Source: Gemmatimonadota bacterium
GTDB taxonomy: Bacteria; Gemmatimonadota; Gemmatimonadetes; Longimicrobiales; Gaopeijiaceae
NCBI GenBank assembly: GCA_030428885.1
Contig: JAUIEJ010000005.1
Span: 366,699-430,698, forward strand
Reading direction: 5' to 3'
Length of the DNA stretch: 64,000 bases
The position numbers and the translations under genes are program-made. Below the pieces are notes generated by a model. The model made no database searches and had not been told where the DNA came from. It was given only the letters and a program-made list of their open reading frames with translations. Shown one piece after another: positions 58,273-64,000 of the stretch; position 1 is the first letter of the stretch, and each line of letters begins with the position of its first letter.

Positions 58273-59832
58273 ATGGCGAACGATTCCCACCTCCGCGCCA
58301 GTGAGATCAAGGGCGTCCTCCTCGACGAGATCGAGAACTACGAGGAAGAACTCCACGCCGAGGAAGTCGGCGAGGTCCTCGAGGTGAAGGACGGGATCGC
58401 CCGGGTCTACGGCCTGACCAAGGCCATGGCCAGCGAGATGCTCGAGATCACGTCGGGGGAGACGGGGGACTCCGTGACGGCCCTCGCCCTCAATCTCGAG
58501 GAAGACAACATCGGCGCCGTGATCATGGGCGACTGGACCTCCCTCCACGAGGGCGACCAGGTTCGCCGCACCGGGCGCGTTCTGGAGATTCCGGTGGGCG
58601 CCGGCTTCCTGGGGCGCGTGGTGGATTCCCTGGGCGAGCCCGTGGACGGGAAGGGTCCCATCGACGGCGTCGAGGGGTCGCGCCAGATCGACATCGTGGC
58701 CCCGGGCATCGTGAAGCGGCAGCCCGTGAACGAGCCGCTCCAGACCGGGTTGAAGGCCATCGACGCCATGATCCCCATCGGCCGCGGTCAGCGGGAGCTG
58801 ATCATCGGCGATCGGGGCACGGGGAAGACGGCCATCGCCATCGACACGATCATCAACCAGAAGGACACCGGCGTCATCTGCGTGTACTGCGCCGTGGGTC
58901 AGCGGGCCGGCAAGGTGGCCAACGTCGTGGAGACCCTCCGGGAGCACGGCGCCCTCGACTACACCATCGTGGTCACGGCCAACGCCTCCGACCCGGCGCC
59001 CATGCAGTACATCGCGCCCTACGCCGCCACGGCGCTGGCCGAGCACTTCATGTGGCAGGGCAAGGCCGCCCTCTGTGTCTACGACGACCTCTCCAAGCAG
59101 GCCCAGGCCTACCGCCAGCTCTCCCTGGTGCTGCGCCGGCCTCCGGGACGGGAGGCGTATCCGGGCGACGTGTTCTACCTCCACTCCCGGCTCCTGGAGC
59201 GGGCGGCCAAGCTCAGCGACGAGCAGGGCGGGGGGTCGCTCACGGCCCTGCCCATCATCGAGACCCAGGGCGGCGACGTGTCGGCGTACATCCCGACCAA
59301 CGTCATCTCCATCACCGACGGGCAGATCTTCCTCGAGCCGGACCTGTTCTACTCCGGCGTGCGCCCGGCCGTGAACGTGGGCATCTCGGTGTCCCGGGTG
59401 GGCGGCGCCGCCCAGATCAAGGCCATGAAGAAGGTGGCCGGGAATCTGCGTCTCGACCTGGCCCAGTACCGGGAACTCGAGGCGTTCGCCCAGTTCGGCT
59501 CCGACCTCGACGCGGCTACACAGCGGCAGCTCGCCCGGGGTCAGCGCACGGTGGAGATCCTGAAGCAGGCCCAGTATCAGCCCATGTCCGTGGAAAACCA
59601 GGTCGCCGTGATCTTTGCGGTGACCCGGGGCCTCATCGACGAGGTGCCCGTGGACAAGGTGCGGGCGTGGGAGCGGGGCTTCCACGAGCACCTGAAGGTG
59701 CATCACGGCGCCGTGCTCGAGCTGATCCGGACCGGCAAGGCCCTGACCGACGAGGTGTCGGACGGCCTCACGGCTGCGATCCGCGAGTGGAACGAGGCCT
59801 TCGAGGCCCAGTACGCCGCCGCGACGGCCTGA
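58273..59832 (+). CDS. atpA: ATP synthase F1 subunit alpha
   Basis: 519 residues. Non-catalytic nucleotide-binding subunit. Walker [16 protein letters not shown] (about 172), beta-barrel N-terminus, the arginine-finger segment [13 protein letters not shown] (about 373-385) and the C-terminal helical domain. The DELSEED-type lever region is usual. Full length, with no anomalies. Confidence 0.97.
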   Translation: MANDSHLRASEIKGVLLDEIENYEEELHAEEVGEVLEVKDGIARVYGLTKAMASEMLEITSGETGDSVTALALNLEEDNIGAVIMGDWTSLHEGDQVRRTGRVLEIPVGAGFLGRVVDSLGEPVDGKGPIDGVEGSRQIDIVAPGIVKRQPVNEPLQTGLKAIDAMIPIGRGQRELIIGDRGTGKTAIAIDTIINQKDTGVICVYCAVGQRAGKVANVVETLREHGALDYTIVVTANASDPAPMQYIAPYAATALAEHFMWQGKAALCVYDDLSKQAQAYRQLSLVLRRPPGREAYPGDVFYLHSRLLERAAKLSDEQGGGSLTALPIIETQGGDVSAYIPTNVISITDGQIFLEPDLFYSGVRPAVNVGISVSRVGGAAQIKAMKKVAGNLRLDLAQYRELEAFAQFGSDLDAATQRQLARGQRTVEILKQAQYQPMSVENQVAVIFAVTRGLIDEVPVDKVRAWERGFHEHLKVHHGAVLELIRTGKALTDEVSDGLTAAIREWNEAFEAQYAAATA

Positions 59833-59856
59833 GCCCGGAACGAGGAGCGCTGAGCC

Positions 59857-62177
<2,321 letters not shown>

Positions 62178-62178
62178 C

Positions 62179-62520
62179 GTGGCCACCCTCGACGTTCGGG
62201 TGGTCTCGCCCGAGAAAGTGGTGTTCCAGGGTGCGTCGGCGGGCGTGGTGGCCCCGGCGTGGGATGGCCAGGTGGGCATTCTCCCCGGACATGCGCCACT
62301 CATCTCCCTTCTGGGGGCGGGGGCGCTGGACGTCGATTTGCCCGGCGGCGGAAGTCACCGCTTCCACGTGGCCGGGGGCGTTCTCCAGGTGGAAGGCGAC
62401 AAGGTCACGGTCCTCACCGACTTCGCCGCCGACGAGCCCTTCGCGGAGCTGCCCCGGGGCGTGGTCCCCGAGCCGGAAGACCTCCTGGCCGACACGACGG
62501 CGGGCAACCCCCTGGCCTGA
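62179..62520 (+). CDS. atpC: ATP synthase F1 subunit epsilon, short form
   Basis: 113 residues from GTG 62179, against 130-140 in E. coli. The N-terminal ten-strand beta-sandwich is complete (VVSPEKVVFQGASAGVVAP, GQVGILPGHAPLI). The two C-terminal helices that can insert into F1 and block ATP hydrolysis are missing or replaced by a short acidic Pro-rich tail. It ends the operon before a strong terminator. Confidence 0.92.
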   Translation: MATLDVRVVSPEKVVFQGASAGVVAPAWDGQVGILPGHAPLISLLGAGALDVDLPGGGSHRFHVAGGVLQVEGDKVTVLTDFAADEPFAELPRGVVPEPEDLLADTTAGNPLA

Positions 62521-62544
62521 CGGACGCCGGGGGCTCACTGGACC

Positions 62545-62579
62545 CGAAGGCGGGGAAGGGCGATCCTTCCCCGCCTTCG
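62545..62579 (+). terminator. terminator of the ATP synthase operon
   Basis: A perfect 15-bp stem (62545-62559 with 62565-62579, core GGCGGGGAAGG/CCTTCCCCGCC) and a 5-base loop, followed by TTCGTCT. It starts 25 bases after the atpC stop and lies before the PHP gene. Confidence 0.85.
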
Positions 62580-62600
62580 TTCGTCTCGGGATCGGTCCCC

Positions 62601-63425
62601 ATGCGCTTCGACCTCCACATCCACACCACCGCCTCCGACGGCGACCTGGACCCTCCCGACGTCGTGTCCGCGGCGGTGGCGGGAGGCCTCGACGTCATCG
62701 CCATCACCGACCACGACACGGCGGCGGCCGTGGAGCCGGCCCGTCGGGCCGCCGTGGGCACGGGCCTCACGGTGGTGTCGGGCACCGAACTGTCGTCCAC
62801 CCGCGACGGGCGGGAGATCCACGTGCTGGGCTACGGAATGGACCCCACGGCGCCCGCACTGGAGGCTCACCGGGAGCGCGCCTGCCGTGTCCGCCTCGAG
62901 CGCATGGATCGATTGGTGTCGGCCCTGGAGAGGGAAGAGGGCATCCGGGTGGAGCTGGACCAGGTGCTCACGGCAGCGGGTCCGAACCGGGAGATGGTGG
63001 GGCGGCCCCACCTGGCCCGGGTCCTGGTGGAGGAGGGCCACGCCCGGAATCTCCCCGATGCCTTCGACCGCTACATCGCCGACCACCGCCCGGCCTTCGT
63101 GCCCACGAATCTGGGCGACCCGGTGGACGCCGTGCGGACCCTGCGATCCGCCGGGGCCGTGGCGGTGTGGGCCCACCCCCCCATGGACCGATTGGGCGAG
63201 CTGCTTCCCGAACTGGTGGAGGCCGGACTCCAGGGGCTGGAGGTCCATCGCCCCGAATCCCGCCCCGGGCACGTGCGTCGCCTGCGCAAGGCCGCCCGGG
63301 CCCACGGCCTCGTCACCTCGGGGGGATCGGACTGGCACAACACCCGGCGGAACGCCGCGCTCGGTGTGTTCTGGGTGGGGCGGAGCAAGATCGAGCCCCT
63401 GGCGGAACTGTTGGGGATCGGGTGA
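62601..63425 (+). CDS. PHP-domain phosphoesterase, YciV/RNase AM-like
   Basis: 274 residues from ATG 62601. Trinuclear metal site residues: His6 and His8 in FDLHIHTTASDG, Asp/His in AITDHDTAAAV (about 35), Glu in GTELSS, His in EIHVLGYGMD, His in GRPHLARVLVEEG, and SGGSDWHNT (about 243) near the C-terminus. The order and spacing match E. coli YciV (RNase AM/RnmA), a 5'-3' exonuclease and 3',5'-nucleotide phosphatase that trims rRNA 5' ends. It sits directly before a 23S rRNA promoter. A histidinol-phosphatase-like role is less likely. Confidence 0.88.
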   Translation: MRFDLHIHTTASDGDLDPPDVVSAAVAGGLDVIAITDHDTAAAVEPARRAAVGTGLTVVSGTELSSTRDGREIHVLGYGMDPTAPALEAHRERACRVRLERMDRLVSALEREEGIRVELDQVLTAAGPNREMVGRPHLARVLVEEGHARNLPDAFDRYIADHRPAFVPTNLGDPVDAVRTLRSAGAVAVWAHPPMDRLGELLPELVEAGLQGLEVHRPESRPGHVRRLRKAARAHGLVTSGGSDWHNTRRNAALGVFWVGRSKIEPLAELLGIG

Positions 63426-63448
63426 CGGCCACCGGGGCGGGCGAGCCG

Positions 63449-63477
63449 TTGACGACCCCGCACGCCGCCGCTAGTTT
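63449..63477 (+). promoter_or_regulatory. promoter of the 23S rRNA transcript
   Basis: TTGACG (63449-63454) and TAGTTT (63472-63477) separated by exactly 17 bases, 23 bases after the PHP gene stop. Expected start near 63484. It is the last recognisable promoter before the 23S gene. Confidence 0.65.
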
Positions 63478-63483
63478 CGAATG

Positions 63484-63823
63484 CTCCGCCACACATGACG
63501 TGTGACGGTTCCGTTGTTTGAAAAACGTACGATGCACCTGGGGCCCCGGCTGGATGTGACCGGTGGGGGTTCGTGAGTCGGGGGCGTCGTATTCCGGGTT
63601 CAGAGAGTAAAGGTGAGAAGTATAGAAGTGATGCCTTAGGCTCGGGCCGCGATGTTTTTCAAGTCTTTTTGAATCGTGGCCAGATCGAGACCTAACGTGG
63701 TGTCAGGAATGAGAAGGTGATCAGGACTGAGTTGTTCGGTGGACTGGCGGGAGACTGACGAAGCGTCGGTATGCGGAAGCGTCTTCGGGCGTGGAGGTAT
63801 GCGGGTGCTTCGGAAGGACTGCT
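63484..63823 (+). other. 23S rRNA leader (no gene)
   Basis: About 340 bases of visibly lower GC content with no plausible protein gene, no tRNA and no 16S rRNA sequence. It begins with a CACAC/GTGTG hairpin (63490-63504) and contains GTTGTTTGAAAAAC (63513-63526), which resembles the boxA antitermination element of rRNA leaders. A larger hairpin with GGCCGCGA/TCGTGGCC arms spans 63645-63681. The last part before 63824 probably forms the 5' half of the 23S processing stem, whose 3' half is outside the window. Confidence 0.65.
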
Positions 63824-64000
63824 GGTCAAGCGGATAAGTGCACACGGTGGATGCCTAGGCACGGACCGGCGATGAAGGACGTGGCAAGCTGCGAAAAGCC
63901 TCGGGGAGCTGCAAGCAAGCTGAGATCCGGGGATGTCCGAATGGGGAAACCCGGCAGGGGTCGTACCCTGTCACCCGCAAGGGAGCCAACGCGGGGAACT
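63824..64000 (+). rRNA. rrl: 23S ribosomal RNA, 5' end (continues beyond window)
   Basis: Begins GGTCAAGCGGATAAGTGCAC and continues through conserved helices of domain I: ACGGTGGATGCC, GGCGATGAAGGACGTG, CCGAATGGGGAAACCC and GGGGAACT at the window end. Only the first ~177 bases are present. No 16S gene or tRNA spacer precedes it. Confidence 0.95.

Noticed and set aside
63484..63823. Search for 16S rRNA, tRNA-Ile or tRNA-Ala in the 23S leader
   Set aside because: No conserved 16S segment and no cloverleaf could be drawn; the stretch holds only hairpins and a boxA-like element.

Overview
The window is a GC-rich (about 70 %, judged by eye), densely coded bacterial chromosome segment with housekeeping and accessory functions and no sign of phage, plasmid, transposon or CRISPR. 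A type IV pilus secretin, outer-membrane-type lipoproteins and a periplasmic HtrA protease point to a two-membrane bacterium. The gene content (tandem TMTC-like TPR membrane proteins, a CRTAC1-like FG-GAP lipoprotein coupled to a vanadium-haloperoxidase-fold lipoprotein, an NtrC-type regulator with a degenerate receiver) looks like Gemmatimonadota or a close relative. That assignment is inference, not proof. Genes are tightly packed: twenty junctions are 4-base GTGA/ATGA stop-start overlaps, implying translational coupling.

Layout. 1-2594: two tandem TMTC-like membrane proteins, the first cut by the window edge. 2711-8864: type IV pilus region 1, with a sigma-54 promoter, two major-pilin paralogues, a PilS/PilR-like two-component system and four overlapping minor pseudopilin genes. 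8977-16578: a second sigma-54 promoter, pilMNOPQ and a large surface lipoprotein. 16698-29576: aroC-aroK-topA-trmFO-xerC-hslV-hslU-argF-gcvT-mog and an NtrC-like regulator. On the minus strand, 36553-29551: tRNA-Leu(UAG), tig, clpP, clpX, lon, engB and a lipoprotein, a protein-quality-control operon. 40393-36726 (minus): dnaK and htrA. 40646-49005: rhomboid protease, the CRTAC1/haloperoxidase pair, and a nucleoside transporter with purine nucleoside phosphorylase. 49017-51776: thiD (minus), a SpoU methyltransferase and the prepilin peptidase that should process the pilins. 54830-51781 (minus): moxR, corC, gamma-carbonic anhydrase and a zinc-ribbon miniprotein. 55020-62579: a complete F1Fo ATP synthase operon with its own promoter, an internal hairpin after atpE and a terminator. 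62601-63425: a PHP-domain phosphoesterase of the RNase AM/YciV type. 63449-64000: promoter, leader and 5' end of a 23S rRNA gene with no 16S gene in front of it.

The pilus parts form one circuit. PilS/PilR-like proteins are encoded between two sigma-54 promoters that face the major pilin and pilMNOPQ. PilD lies about 42 kb away, and the motor genes pilB, pilT and pilC are not in the window. The most unusual features are the unlinked 23S gene directly behind a probable rRNA 5'-end exonuclease gene, the two sigma-54 promoters, the atypical minor pilins (one lacking a leader, one with a bactofilin-like tail), the prepilin peptidase with a large insertion, and the CRTAC1/haloperoxidase pair.
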